Positions 35,506-44,033 of a stretch of 64,000 nucleotides of DNA are shown here, piece by piece. The notes below the pieces were generated by a model that made no database searches, was not told where the DNA came from, and saw only the letters and a program-made list of their open reading frames with translations. The position numbers were made by a program, and so were the translations under genes. Source of the stretch: Prevotella koreensis (GTDB lineage Bacteria; Bacteroidota; Bacteroidia; Bacteroidales; Bacteroidaceae); the NCBI RefSeq assembly GCF_003977605.1, contig NZ_RYYU01000001.1, positions 888,863 through 952,862 of the forward strand. The letters run 5' to 3'. The first letter of the stretch is position 1, and every line of letters starts with the position of its first letter.

Positions 35506-35535
35506 TTGCAATGTAGAATAAAAAAGGTATCTTTG
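35506..35535 (+). promoter_or_regulatory. Promoter of the small ORF-methyltransferase-DPP run
   Basis: TTG (35506-35508), 19 bp, then TATCTTTG (35528-35535) followed by C. This is a canonical Bacteroidetes arrangement; initiation is expected near 35542, 30 bp before the first ATG. Confidence 0.7.
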
Positions 35536-35571
35536 CAGCGGTTTTTTTATTTTTATTGACACACCAAAGAA

Positions 35572-35721
35572 ATGAGCACTGAAAATCTTTATCAGACTCT
35601 AAAGCAGGCAAGGAAAGAAATGTCGGCAAACGAACTGCCGCAGAAAACTTTGCCGGATATATGTCAAATGGGAAAAACAAAAATAACAACATACAGCAAA
35701 TTTAATGAACGAAGAATTTGA
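35572..35721 (+). CDS. Possible 49-residue leader peptide upstream of the methyltransferase
   Basis: This is the first ATG after a canonical promoter. It opens a 49-codon frame (MSTENLYQTLKQARKEMSAN at the start) whose TGA at 35719-35721 lies 17 bp inside the next gene, in another frame. The peptide is hydrophilic, helical and basic, with no recognised family. The overlap suits translational coupling to the methyltransferase. The alternative, that the methyltransferase extends upstream, is excluded by an in-frame stop at 35684-35686. Confidence 0.4.
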   Translation: MSTENLYQTLKQARKEMSANELPQKTLPDICQMGKTKITTYSKFNERRI

Positions 35722-37342
35722 ACTCATTGCCAAGACCTTTATGGGTTTAGAGCCTGTTTTGGCAGAAGAACTCTCTAAATTGGGGGCAAACAATGTGAAA
35801 ATCGGTCGCCGCATGGTATCATTCACCGGTGATAAGGAACTGATGTACCGCGCGAATTTCCAGTTACATACCGCAATACGTATTCTCAAACCAATCAAAA
35901 AATTCAAGGCATGCAGTGCCGAAGATGTTTACGAGCAGATTAAAGAGATTGATTGGAATAAATACATGGACAACAAAACAACATTCGCCGTAGATTCTGT
36001 TGTTTTCTCTGAGGAGTTCCGACACTCAAAGTTTGTTGCCTATAAGGTTAAAGATGCAATCGTTGACAGATTTCGTGAGAACACGGGCGAACGTCCTAAT
36101 GTGTCAGTGACAAATCCAGATCTGCGTCTTCACATTCACATTGCAGACGAAGATGCCACGCTATGTCTCGACTCATCAGGCGAAAGCCTGCATCGTCGCG
36201 GCTATCGTCAAGATTCCGTAGAAGCACCGCTAAATGAAGTGCTTGCTGCCGGAATGATACTTATGACGGGCTGGAACGGAGATACTGATTTCATCGACCC
36301 GATGTGCGGCTCGGGTACTCTGCTTATCGAAGCGGCACTCATAGCACGCAACATATCTCCGGGCGTGTTCCGCAAGGAATATGCTTTCGAGAAATGGGCA
36401 GACTTTGACAAGGAACTATTCGATAGTATCTATAATGATGATTCGGAAGAACGTGAATTCAAGCATCACATCTATGGCTACGACGTTGACCCGAAAGCCG
36501 TTGGGAAAGCACGCCTGAACGTAAAGGCGGCAGGACTTATAAAGGACATAACGATTGAGCCACAAGATTTCAAAGACTTCTCACAACCGAAAGAGAAAGC
36601 AATAATAGTGACAAACCCACCTTATGGAGAACGCATCAGCACGCCAAACTTGCTCGCGACATATAAAATGATTGGCGAACGACTGAAGAATGAGTTTAAA
36701 GGGAACACGGCATGGGTACTGTCATATCGTGAGGAATGTTTCGATCAGATAGGACTGAAACCATCAATAAAGATTCCCGTGTTCAACGGTTCTTTGGAAT
36801 GTGAACTCCGCAAATATCAGATGTTTGAAGGTAAGTTCCGCGACTTCCGCAGCGAAGGAAACGAAATAAAGACTGACGAAGAGAAAGCGGCAATGGCCGA
36901 GAAACGACGTTTCAAAGAACATCGTGAGTTCAAAAAGAGACTCGATGAAGATGCGGAAATGGCAGCCGGAGACATACGTTCGTTCACATTCAAGCATCAT
37001 CCCTCATACGAAATTGCACAGCAGCGAATTGAGAGAAGAAAGAGATTGCGTCAATATGATGACAAAGAAAATGGTCGTGATGGACGAGAACGCCGACCGA
37101 GAAGAGACGATAGTCAACGTGAAGGACAGAGGCGTGAAGGCAGACGTGATTGGGATTTCCGTCGCGAAGACCGTGAGAAACGACGTGATGGCAATGATTT
37201 CAAACGCAAAGGAGACGATTTCCGCCGTGGCAGAGACGACCACAAAAGAGGAGAGCGACCAAATCGTGGAGGAGAAAGACAATTTAAAAGTGATAATAAA
37301 CGTGATTTTAAAAATAAAGAAAGGCGTAGATATGAAGATTAA
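35705..37342 (+). CDS. THUMP-domain class I RNA methyltransferase with Arg-rich tail
   Basis: This 545-residue enzyme is of the RlmL/YpsC kind, likely a 23S rRNA (guanine-N2) methyltransferase. It has a ferredoxin-like/THUMP N-terminus (residues 1-165), SAM motif FIDPMCGSGTLLIEAALIA near residue 200, and catalytic NPPYGERI near residue 305. The last 90 residues or so are extremely rich in Arg, Lys, Asp and Gly (RRDD, RRGRDDHKRGERPNRGGERQ), probably a disordered RNA-binding tail. The start at 35705 is the only one in frame after the upstream stop. Its end overlaps the DPP IV start by 11 bp. Confidence 0.9.
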   Translation: MNEEFELIAKTFMGLEPVLAEELSKLGANNVKIGRRMVSFTGDKELMYRANFQLHTAIRILKPIKKFKACSAEDVYEQIKEIDWNKYMDNKTTFAVDSVVFSEEFRHSKFVAYKVKDAIVDRFRENTGERPNVSVTNPDLRLHIHIADEDATLCLDSSGESLHRRGYRQDSVEAPLNEVLAAGMILMTGWNGDTDFIDPMCGSGTLLIEAALIARNISPGVFRKEYAFEKWADFDKELFDSIYNDDSEEREFKHHIYGYDVDPKAVGKARLNVKAAGLIKDITIEPQDFKDFSQPKEKAIIVTNPPYGERISTPNLLATYKMIGERLKNEFKGNTAWVLSYREECFDQIGLKPSIKIPVFNGSLECELRKYQMFEGKFRDFRSEGNEIKTDEEKAAMAEKRRFKEHREFKKRLDEDAEMAAGDIRSFTFKHHPSYEIAQQRIERRKRLRQYDDKENGRDGRERRPRRDDSQREGQRREGRRDWDFRREDREKRRDGNDFKRKGDDFRRGRDDHKRGERPNRGGERQFKSDNKRDFKNKERRRYED

Positions 37343-39497
37343 AAATGCTTTATTGCTTATCGTAATTGCAATAACACCGATGACAGGAATGGCTCAGGAC
37401 AAACTATTCACACTTGAAGACATCAACTATGGTGGTAATAACTATCGCAACATGGTACCTGAAAACAGGTGGTTTGCATGGTGGGGAGACGAACTTGTAA
37501 GGCTTGACGTAGAGGGATGCCACATTGTTGACAAGAGAACAAACAAGGAAAAAATGCTCATTGGCATTGATGAGATAAACGCATGGGCAGGAACAACAGA
37601 CTCTCTGATGTTTAGACATTTTTACCATGCAAGTTTTCCTTACGCAGACAAACCGTACATCATGATGCAGAATATCAACGAGCGTATGCTCATTGACTTC
37701 AAAGCACATAAGGTGGTGTGGCGACAGTCGTGCCGTGATGAGGAAAAAGAAGACTGGAACAAGAACAGTCGCGCTATCGCATACTTAAAAAATCATCAGT
37801 TATTCGTGAGAGATGCTGATAATAACGAACACAGACTGACAACCGATGGCTGCCGCGAAATAGTGTATGGAAGCACCGTGCATCGTGACGAGTTCGGTAT
37901 AACAAAAGGAACTTACTGGAGCAACGACGGCATGAAACTGGCGTTCTATCGCATGGATCAATCTATGGTTGCTGACTACCCGCAAGTGAACATCGACCCA
38001 CGCATCGCGGAATGCGAGCCCGACAAATACCCAATGGCGGGAGAGACATCGCATAAGGTTACGGTTGGCGTGTATGATATTAAAACAAAAAACATTGTAT
38101 ATCTACAAGCAGGAGACCCAACAGACCGTTATTTCACAAACATTGCATGGTCGCCGGACAACAAAACTATATATATGTTTGAATTGAATCGCGACCAAAA
38201 CGATTGTAAACTTGTAAGTTACAACGCATCTACCGGCGAACGCATTGCCGAACTTTACCGCGAGACATCAGACAAATATGTTGAGCCATTGCACCCGATA
38301 CATTTCCTGCCTTGGGACAATTCAAAATTCATTTTACAAAGTCAGAAAGATGGATACAATCACCTTTATCTCTTTGACAAATCTGGAAAAGAACTCCGAC
38401 AACTGACAAAAGGGAAATGGATTGTAATGGACGTATATGGATTTGATAGTAAAAACAAGTCTGTTATAATTGCTGCAAACGAAGCAAACGACATTCAGCA
38501 GAACACATACACTGTGAATGTAAACACCGGTAAGTTGGCACGTCTTGATAATGGACGTGGATGGCACTACGCAAACATATCGGAATCAGGTGCCTGGTTC
38601 TACGATAACTATTCGGAGCCGGACGTTCCACGCGTTATAACGATAGCACCTACCGATGCTAAACGTGCAATGGCGGCTGCCGAGAAACCGTATCTTAAAG
38701 CAGCAGATCCTTGGAAAGGTTATCAGATACCTGAATTTTCTACCGGTAAAATTAAGGCTGCTGATGGTAAAACAGATCTTTATTACCGCATGGTTCGCCC
38801 CACCAACTTCGATGAATCAAAGAAATACCCAACCGTTATATATGTATATGGCGGACCACATGCGCACAACGTTGACGCACGCTGGCACTGGAGCAGTCGT
38901 TCTTGGGAGACATATATGGCACAGAAAGGTTATGTTCTTTTAATTGTTGACAATCGAGGCAGCGAGAACAGAGGACGTGACTTCGAGCAGGCTACATTCC
39001 GTCAATTAGGACAAGTGGAAATGGCAGACCAGATGAAAGGCATTGAGTTCCTAAAATCTTTGCCTTATGTTGATCAGGATAGGATTGGTGTTCATGGTTG
39101 GAGTTATGGTGGTTATATGACCATTTCTCTAATGGTAAACTATCCTGATGTGTTCAAAGTGGGTGTTGCCGGTGGTCCTGTAATAGACTGGAAATGGTAT
39201 GAGGTGATGTATGGTGAACGTTATATGGATACTCCACAGACCAATCCGGAAGGATATGCTAAAACATCGCTACTACCAAGAGCAAAAGACTTGAAAGGAA
39301 AGTTGCAAATCATAACAGGATACAACGATCCGACCGTGGTCCCCCAGCACTGCTTGTCATTCATAAAGGAATGTATAAAGGTTGGTACACAACCTGATTT
39401 CTTCGTATATCCGGGTGAACCTCACAATATGAGAGGACACCAGAGCGTGCATCTTCACGAACGCATCACGCAGTATTTCGAAGATTATTTGAAGTAA
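37332..39497 (+). CDS. Prolyl dipeptidyl peptidase IV (S9 family)
   Basis: This is a secreted serine peptidase of about 721 residues that should remove N-terminal X-Pro dipeptides from peptides in the periplasm or outside. It has a signal peptide (MKIKNALLLIVIAITPMTGMAQ), a long beta-propeller domain, then an alpha/beta hydrolase domain with the nucleophile in HGWSYGGYM, the Asp in GYNDPTVVPQH, and the His in PGEPHNMRGH. The catalytic triad is complete, and the Glu motif region resembles the DPP IV clade. The ATG at 37332 lies 11 bp inside the methyltransferase gene; the frame is open farther upstream, but only there does a signal peptide start. Confidence 0.95.
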   Translation: MKIKNALLLIVIAITPMTGMAQDKLFTLEDINYGGNNYRNMVPENRWFAWWGDELVRLDVEGCHIVDKRTNKEKMLIGIDEINAWAGTTDSLMFRHFYHASFPYADKPYIMMQNINERMLIDFKAHKVVWRQSCRDEEKEDWNKNSRAIAYLKNHQLFVRDADNNEHRLTTDGCREIVYGSTVHRDEFGITKGTYWSNDGMKLAFYRMDQSMVADYPQVNIDPRIAECEPDKYPMAGETSHKVTVGVYDIKTKNIVYLQAGDPTDRYFTNIAWSPDNKTIYMFELNRDQNDCKLVSYNASTGERIAELYRETSDKYVEPLHPIHFLPWDNSKFILQSQKDGYNHLYLFDKSGKELRQLTKGKWIVMDVYGFDSKNKSVIIAANEANDIQQNTYTVNVNTGKLARLDNGRGWHYANISESGAWFYDNYSEPDVPRVITIAPTDAKRAMAAAEKPYLKAADPWKGYQIPEFSTGKIKAADGKTDLYYRMVRPTNFDESKKYPTVIYVYGGPHAHNVDARWHWSSRSWETYMAQKGYVLLIVDNRGSENRGRDFEQATFRQLGQVEMADQMKGIEFLKSLPYVDQDRIGVHGWSYGGYMTISLMVNYPDVFKVGVAGGPVIDWKWYEVMYGERYMDTPQTNPEGYAKTSLLPRAKDLKGKLQIITGYNDPTVVPQHCLSFIKECIKVGTQPDFFVYPGEPHNMRGHQSVHLHERITQYFEDYLK

Positions 39498-39524
39498 AAA
39501 ACATTGGCGAGGAGGAGAAATATT

Positions 39525-39653
39525 AAAAGAATTTAGGAGTTGGGGAGTATCTGGAGTTTAGGCAACACTATATTTTATGGATTCCATAAAATAACATTTG
39601 TAAACAAAGGTGTTGTCCAAACTCCAGATACTCCCCAACTCCTAAACTCTTTT
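39525..39653. repeat. Long hairpin repeat, MITE- or terminator-like
   Basis: Arms of 44 bp (39525-39568 and 39610-39653) match at 41 of 44 positions; the inner 37 bp match at 35. The 41-bp spacer itself holds a second near-perfect palindrome around TTTTATGGATTCCATAAAA (39573-39591). The right arm ends in a T run. The hairpin lies in the gap between DPP IV and the flavoprotein gene. It is far longer than an ordinary intrinsic terminator, and I see no ORF in it. Confidence 0.75.
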
Positions 39654-39673
39654 TGATAAAATAATAAGCAATT

Positions 39674-40906
39674 ATGTCTATAAGAATAGCAGTCATCGGT
39701 GGTGGAGCGGCAGGTTTCTTTGCCGCAATAAAGGCAAAGGAGACTATTTCTGATGCTATTGTTACAATCTTTGAAAGAGGTAATATGCCTTTGGCAAAGG
39801 TTGCTATAACAGGAGGTGGGAGATGTAATCTGACTAACAGTTTTGCTTGTGTGAGCGATTTGAAAAAGGTTTATCCACGAGGTGACAAACTGATGAAACG
39901 CCTATTCAAGACATTCAACAACCAAGACACATTTCGTTGGTTTGAGAAGCGTGGTGTTCCATTAGTTACGCAAGACGATGAATGTGTATTCCCACGTTCA
40001 CAAGATGCCCAATCAATTGTCAGATGTCTTATAGATGAGGCACACAGACTTGGAGTAAGAATAAAAACGAAGCATGCACTTTCACGTATTGAAAGGAAAG
40101 ATGATATGTTGTTCATGTTCTTCAATAACGAAGAAAAATATATTGTAACAGAAAAGATTATAATAACTACCGGCGGACATTCTAATCTTCCTTCATTTAA
40201 TTATATAGCAAGTTTAGGACATTCAATAGTAGAACCCATGCCATCACTATTCACATTCAATATAACAGACAAGTCTCTACGCACTCTTATGGGCACAGTA
40301 ATGAAAAATGCTTCGATAGGAATTGTTGGTGAGAAAATGCGTGGAGAAGGCCCTCTTCTAATCACTCATTGGGGTATTAGTGGTCCGGCAGTGTTAAGAC
40401 TCTCGTCATATGCTGCACGCCTTGCATACGAACGGAAATATAGTTTTGATATATCAGTGAACTGGATTGGACAAAGCAACACATCTGTTGTCGCAGAAAA
40501 TATTGCGAAAACGGCAAAAGATAATGCCGCAAAAAAGATAAGCAATGCAAGGCCATACGACCTCCCTACCCGACTATGGGATTATCTTATTGAGAAAATC
40601 GGTATCGCAACTGAAAAAAGATGGGATGAAACCGGTAAGAAATGGCAAAACAAGATTGTTGAGATACTTACAAATGATGTTTATCATGTTGATGGGAAAA
40701 GCAAATGGAGGGATGAATTTGTAACCTGCGGTGGTGTATCCCTGTCATCAATAAACCCAAATACGCTCGAAAGCAAATATGTACCCGGATTATATTTCGC
40801 CGGAGAGGTAACAGATGTAGATGCCGTCACTGGCGGTTTCAATCTACAAGCAGCATGGACAATGGGATATGTTGCAGGAGAAAATGCTGCGAAACAAAAC
40901 CTTTGA
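39674..40906 (+). CDS. HI0933-family NAD(P)/FAD-dependent oxidoreductase
   Basis: This 410-residue flavoprotein of the YhiN/HI0933 family has the dinucleotide-binding start VIGGGAAGFFAAIKAKE, the family motif AITGGGRCNLTN near residue 50, FPRSQDAQSIVRCL, ITTGGHSN, LLITHWGISGPAVLRLS, and the FAD-binding end LYFAGEVTDVDAVTGGFNLQAAWTMGYVAG. The reaction is not known for the family with certainty. It stands alone behind the long hairpin. Confidence 0.93.
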   Translation: MSIRIAVIGGGAAGFFAAIKAKETISDAIVTIFERGNMPLAKVAITGGGRCNLTNSFACVSDLKKVYPRGDKLMKRLFKTFNNQDTFRWFEKRGVPLVTQDDECVFPRSQDAQSIVRCLIDEAHRLGVRIKTKHALSRIERKDDMLFMFFNNEEKYIVTEKIIITTGGHSNLPSFNYIASLGHSIVEPMPSLFTFNITDKSLRTLMGTVMKNASIGIVGEKMRGEGPLLITHWGISGPAVLRLSSYAARLAYERKYSFDISVNWIGQSNTSVVAENIAKTAKDNAAKKISNARPYDLPTRLWDYLIEKIGIATEKRWDETGKKWQNKIVEILTNDVYHVDGKSKWRDEFVTCGGVSLSSINPNTLESKYVPGLYFAGEVTDVDAVTGGFNLQAAWTMGYVAGENAAKQNL

Positions 40907-40988
40907 TTAACGCATTTTTTATTTTTGATTATCGTTCTATGCAAACAAAATTATTTGCCAAGTGACGGTAATAGTAAAAAATAAAACA
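40907..40988. other. Intergenic stretch (start of a 335-bp gap)
   Basis: This is AT-rich sequence after the flavoprotein gene with no gene. The gap as a whole (40907-41240) holds a candidate small RNA (next entry), with its promoter at 41084-41114. The rest, about 41115-41240 up to comM, shows nothing further. Confidence 0.6.
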
Positions 40989-41021
40989 TAAAAAAAGCGA
41001 TAGGCTTCACAGCTGATCGCT
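40987..41021 (-). terminator. Terminator of the candidate small RNA
   Basis: On the minus strand AGCGAT-CA-GCT, loop, AGC-CT-ATCGCT, is followed by a run of seven T. The hairpin spans 41021 to 40996. Confidence 0.75.
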
Positions 41022-41078
41022 CCATATCTCCAATAGGTATTAGTTTTTTTAAGGTAAAAAGATTGTTTTCAGGATAAC
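40989..41078 (-). ncRNA. Candidate small RNA of about 90 nt
   Basis: On the minus strand a canonical promoter (TTG at 41114-41112, exactly 20 bp, TACCTTTG at 41091-41084) is followed about 60 bp later by a strong intrinsic terminator (AGCGAT paired with ATCGCT plus inner GCT/AGC, 41021-40996, then a T run). No credible protein gene lies between; the only short frame (24 codons) overlaps the terminator. The ends are predicted only from these signals. It could alternatively be a leader or a remnant. Confidence 0.5.
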
Positions 41079-41083
41079 GGTTG

Positions 41084-41114
41084 CAAAGGTAATTATTTTC
41101 TTTTAACACGCCAA
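41084..41114 (-). promoter_or_regulatory. Promoter of the candidate small RNA
   Basis: TTG, 20 bp, TACCTTTG followed by C: a perfect spacing and consensus match, with no gene start downstream on that strand within the gap. Confidence 0.7.
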
Positions 41115-41240
41115 ATTATTTCCACTTATTTTTATATGAAAAACTTCCGTGCACCTACACAATTATCATAATTTAACAAAAAGCAGATGCAAACGATTGT
41201 CTCGTTACTTGAAAGAGAAAACGTATAAAAAATAATTGAT

Positions 41241-42785
41241 TCATAATCCTCTTTCCGCCCAGTCTCCACGATCAAGACTACGATAGGAAATTGCTTCCGC
41301 AAGATGTGATGTAGTGATGTTTTCCGAAGCTTCAAGATCGGCTATTGTTCGCGCAACCTTTAAAATTCGACTATATGCACGAGCAGACAAGTTAAGTTTT
41401 TCCATAGCATAGCGAAGCATGTTAAGGCCTGCAGTATCAGGTTCTGCATATTGGTAAATCATTCGCTCATTCATCTGCGCATTGCAATGCATACCTTTTA
41501 TATCCTTATACCTTGCTTCTTGAATATCTCTTGCTCTTATCACTCTCTCGCGTATTTTCTCGCTTGCTTCTCCTTGTTGTACCATAGAAATATCTTTAAA
41601 TGGTACGGGAGTTATTTCGCATTGAATATCAATACGGTCAAGCAAAGGGCCTGAAATCTTATTCATATACCTTTGTATCTGTCCCGGAGTACAAACACAA
41701 TTATGAGTAGTATCTCCATAATAACCACATGGACATGGATTCATGGAAGCCACGAACATAAATGAGCATGGGAACTCTATAGTGTATTTTGCACGACTGA
41801 TTGTGATGGTACGATCTTCAAGAGGTTGACGCATAACCTCAAGTGCAACTCTCGAGAATTCGGGAAGTTCGTCACAGAACAAGACTCCATTATGTGCAAG
41901 TGATATTTCGCCCGGTTTGGGAGTAGTTCCACCGCCAACGAGGGCAACTTGTGATATACTATGGTGAGGGCTGCGGAAAGGACGTTGACATATCAGTGAA
42001 GAATTACGCTGCATTTTTCCTGCTACAGAATACACCTGGGTCGTCTCCAAACTTTCTGCCAACGTAAGAGGTGGCAATATAGAAGGTAGGCGTTTAGCCA
42101 TCATAGATTTACCGGAACCGGGAGGACCTACCATTATCAGGTTATGACCACCCGCAGCAGCCACTTCAAGCGCACGTTTTACATTTTCCTGACCACGAAC
42201 ATCGGCAAAGTCAAGATCGAAGTGTGATTGGTTCTCATAAAACTCCTTGCGCGTATCAACAATAGTGGGTTCAAATTTTTCACCATTAAAAAACCTAATA
42301 ACATCACCAAGTGATTCCATGCCATAGACATCAAGATTATTTACCACTGCTGCCTCACGTGCATTTTCTTTTGGTACGATAAGTCCTTTGAACTTATCTG
42401 AACGTGCCTTTATGGACAATGGCAAAACACCTCTTACCGGACGTAACATACCATCAAGCCCCAACTCGCCAATCATCATATATTCACCGAGCATATCGGT
42501 CTTGATCTTACCACTTGCTCCTAATATGCCGATAGCCATGGAAAGGTCGTATCCACTACCCTCTTTCTTCATGTCTGCAGGAGAAAGATTGACTGTAATT
42601 TCTGCCACAGGCATCTTCTTACCGATATTTATAAATGCTGCCTTTATTCGGTCGAAACTTTCTTTTACTGCCGCATCTGCAAGTCCTGAAACACGTAATA
42701 ATACACCGGGATTTATATTGGTCTCAATGGTAACGGTAACTACACCTAATCCCATCAGTTCGGCAGAATATGTCTTTACAAGCAT
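41241..42785 (-). CDS. comM: YifB/ComM-family Mg-chelatase-like AAA ATPase
   Basis: This 514-residue cytoplasmic ATPase resembles ComM, a helicase that drives branch migration during natural transformation. The N-terminal Lon-protease-like domain (VTVTIETNINPGVLLRVSGLADAAVKESFDR) is followed by a Mg-chelatase AAA core with Walker A VGPPGSGKSMMAKRLP near residue 218, FRSPHHSISQVALVGGG, Walker B LFCDELPEF, and a zinc-type CPCGYYGD motif. The C-terminal helical lid is LNLSARAYSRILKVARTIADL. It lies 84 bp downstream of the wza-like gene, behind that gene's terminator, so it is likely transcribed separately. Confidence 0.95.
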   Translation of the reverse strand: MLVKTYSAELMGLGVVTVTIETNINPGVLLRVSGLADAAVKESFDRIKAAFINIGKKMPVAEITVNLSPADMKKEGSGYDLSMAIGILGASGKIKTDMLGEYMMIGELGLDGMLRPVRGVLPLSIKARSDKFKGLIVPKENAREAAVVNNLDVYGMESLGDVIRFFNGEKFEPTIVDTRKEFYENQSHFDLDFADVRGQENVKRALEVAAAGGHNLIMVGPPGSGKSMMAKRLPSILPPLTLAESLETTQVYSVAGKMQRNSSLICQRPFRSPHHSISQVALVGGGTTPKPGEISLAHNGVLFCDELPEFSRVALEVMRQPLEDRTITISRAKYTIEFPCSFMFVASMNPCPCGYYGDTTHNCVCTPGQIQRYMNKISGPLLDRIDIQCEITPVPFKDISMVQQGEASEKIRERVIRARDIQEARYKDIKGMHCNAQMNERMIYQYAEPDTAGLNMLRYAMEKLNLSARAYSRILKVARTIADLEASENITTSHLAEAISYRSLDRGDWAERGL

Positions 42786-42808
42786 GGAATATATATTATT
42801 ATGTTATT

Positions 42809-42840
42809 AAAAAAGGGACATGTAAATAGATACACGCCCC
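42809..42840 (-). terminator. Terminator of the polysaccharide-export gene
   Basis: On the minus strand GGGGCGTGTA (42840-42831) pairs with TACATGTCCC (42824-42815) with two wobble pairs, and is followed by a T run. Confidence 0.7.
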
Positions 42841-42868
42841 TAATATTCTTGAATGTTTTCGCTAATCT

Positions 42869-43654
42869 TTATTTTTTTATCAAAGTAATAATCACAGAAC
42901 TTAAAGAAACAAGCATGGTAGCAGTAGTAAGCCAAATACTATTGTTATTAATTGCTTGACGATTAATCTTTGACTTGTTAGGTTCAATGTAAATAATGTC
43001 ATTCTGCTGAAGATAATAATAAGGAGAATTGAATATATCTGCCTTACTAATATCAAGACGGTGAGTGCTCTTCTGTCCGTTTTTATCTTCTCTTACAAGC
43101 AGAATATTATCACGCCTTCCATAAAGGGTTAGGTCACCAGCGGATGCTATTGCCTCTACTATACTCATTTTCTCTGTTGTAACAGGAACAATCCGTGAGC
43201 CAGTTTCACCAATAATTGTTACATGATAACTCGTCATTCGTACTGTAACGATAGGTTTCTCTTTAACTGCCATATATGGCCGGATAAGACTAAGAATAAG
43301 ATCCTCACATTCTTTTGTCGTAAGGCCTTCTACATGTATAGTGCCAACCATTGGGAAATTTATGTTTCCTTGGTTATCTACCAAATATCCATAAATGCGA
43401 GCCTCGTTAGGTACTCCATATACATTACCATTTTCAGAATCACGATTGAATGGTTTTGCTGCATCAGGATCTGATGTATTAACACGAATATTAATCAAGT
43501 CCTTAGGCATGATACGAGCCTCATATAACCAACGTGAACCTGATAAATCTGTAGTATCTGCACCTTGGAAATAAACAATATTTTTTGTACTTCCGCAACT
43601 GCCGAAAAGTACCATAAGAGTCATAACAACTACCGGGAGTATTATTCTTTTCAT
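42869..43654 (-). CDS. Polysaccharide biosynthesis/export lipoprotein (Wza-like)
   Basis: This 261-residue outer membrane lipoprotein has the lipobox FGSC with Cys at residue 20, a Poly_export domain (YEARIMPKDLINIRVNTSDPDAAKPFN and YLVDNQGNINFPMVGTIHVEGLTTKECEDLI) and an SLBB-like part (VTVRMTSYHVTIIGETGSRIVPVTTEKMSIVEAIASAGDLTLYGRRDNILLVRE). A C-terminal hydrophobic segment follows (IWLTTATMLVSLSSVIITLI). It would help export capsule or exopolysaccharide. The partner tyrosine kinase (Wzc) and glycosyltransferases usually downstream are absent: the next gene is comM and an IS3 element lies upstream, so this is an orphan. Confidence 0.9.
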   Translation of the reverse strand: MKRIILPVVVMTLMVLFGSCGSTKNIVYFQGADTTDLSGSRWLYEARIMPKDLINIRVNTSDPDAAKPFNRDSENGNVYGVPNEARIYGYLVDNQGNINFPMVGTIHVEGLTTKECEDLILSLIRPYMAVKEKPIVTVRMTSYHVTIIGETGSRIVPVTTEKMSIVEAIASAGDLTLYGRRDNILLVREDKNGQKSTHRLDISKADIFNSPYYYLQQNDIIYIEPNKSKINRQAINNNSIWLTTATMLVSLSSVIITLIKK

Positions 43655-43686
43655 AATTTCAAGTTTATTGTAATTAAGGATTTGCT

Positions 43687-43717
43687 TGCAAATTTAATAT
43701 ATTTTTTTTAAGTTCGC
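43687..43717 (-). promoter_or_regulatory. Promoter of the polysaccharide-export gene
   Basis: On the minus strand TTG, 20 bp, TAAATTTG followed by C: a canonical pair about 35 bp upstream of the start codon. Confidence 0.7.
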
Positions 43718-43979
43718 AATAAAAATACAAACTATTTATTCATAATACTATTATAGAATCTATAGTGTTCAAAATATTTTGAAATAATAAATAAAAACGA
43801 GAATAGATTTAAGGTATAAAATACAATCTTAGCCATAAATGGCTAAATTCATATTAACTCTCATGGCCAACATAACACTTTTCCGATGCAATAGTACATT
43901 ATAGATGTTTCAATCTATCAAATGTCCATTACGCCCCAAACTACGGCTTGAGAAAAAGTAGAGGCTTTGTGCAAAAAAA
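43718..43979. other. Intergenic stretch between the wza-like gene and the IS
   Basis: This is AT-rich with no gene. It contains a short palindrome, TTAGCCAT-AA-ATGGCTAA at 43829-43846, of unknown meaning (possible protein binding site). Confidence 0.55.
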
Positions 43980-44033
43980 GAGGGCATGTCTACATTTGAA
44001 GTGCCCCCCGAAAGTTGGACATTAAATTAAACG

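Noticed and set aside
36924..37331. Upstream extension of the DPP IV frame
   Set aside because: It is out-of-frame coding sequence of the methyltransferase tail; the signal peptide begins at 37332.
43829..43846. Palindrome TTAGCCAT-AA-ATGGCTAA as terminator or operator of the wza-like gene
   Set aside because: There is no T run and it lies about 110 bp upstream of the promoter; single occurrence without further support.
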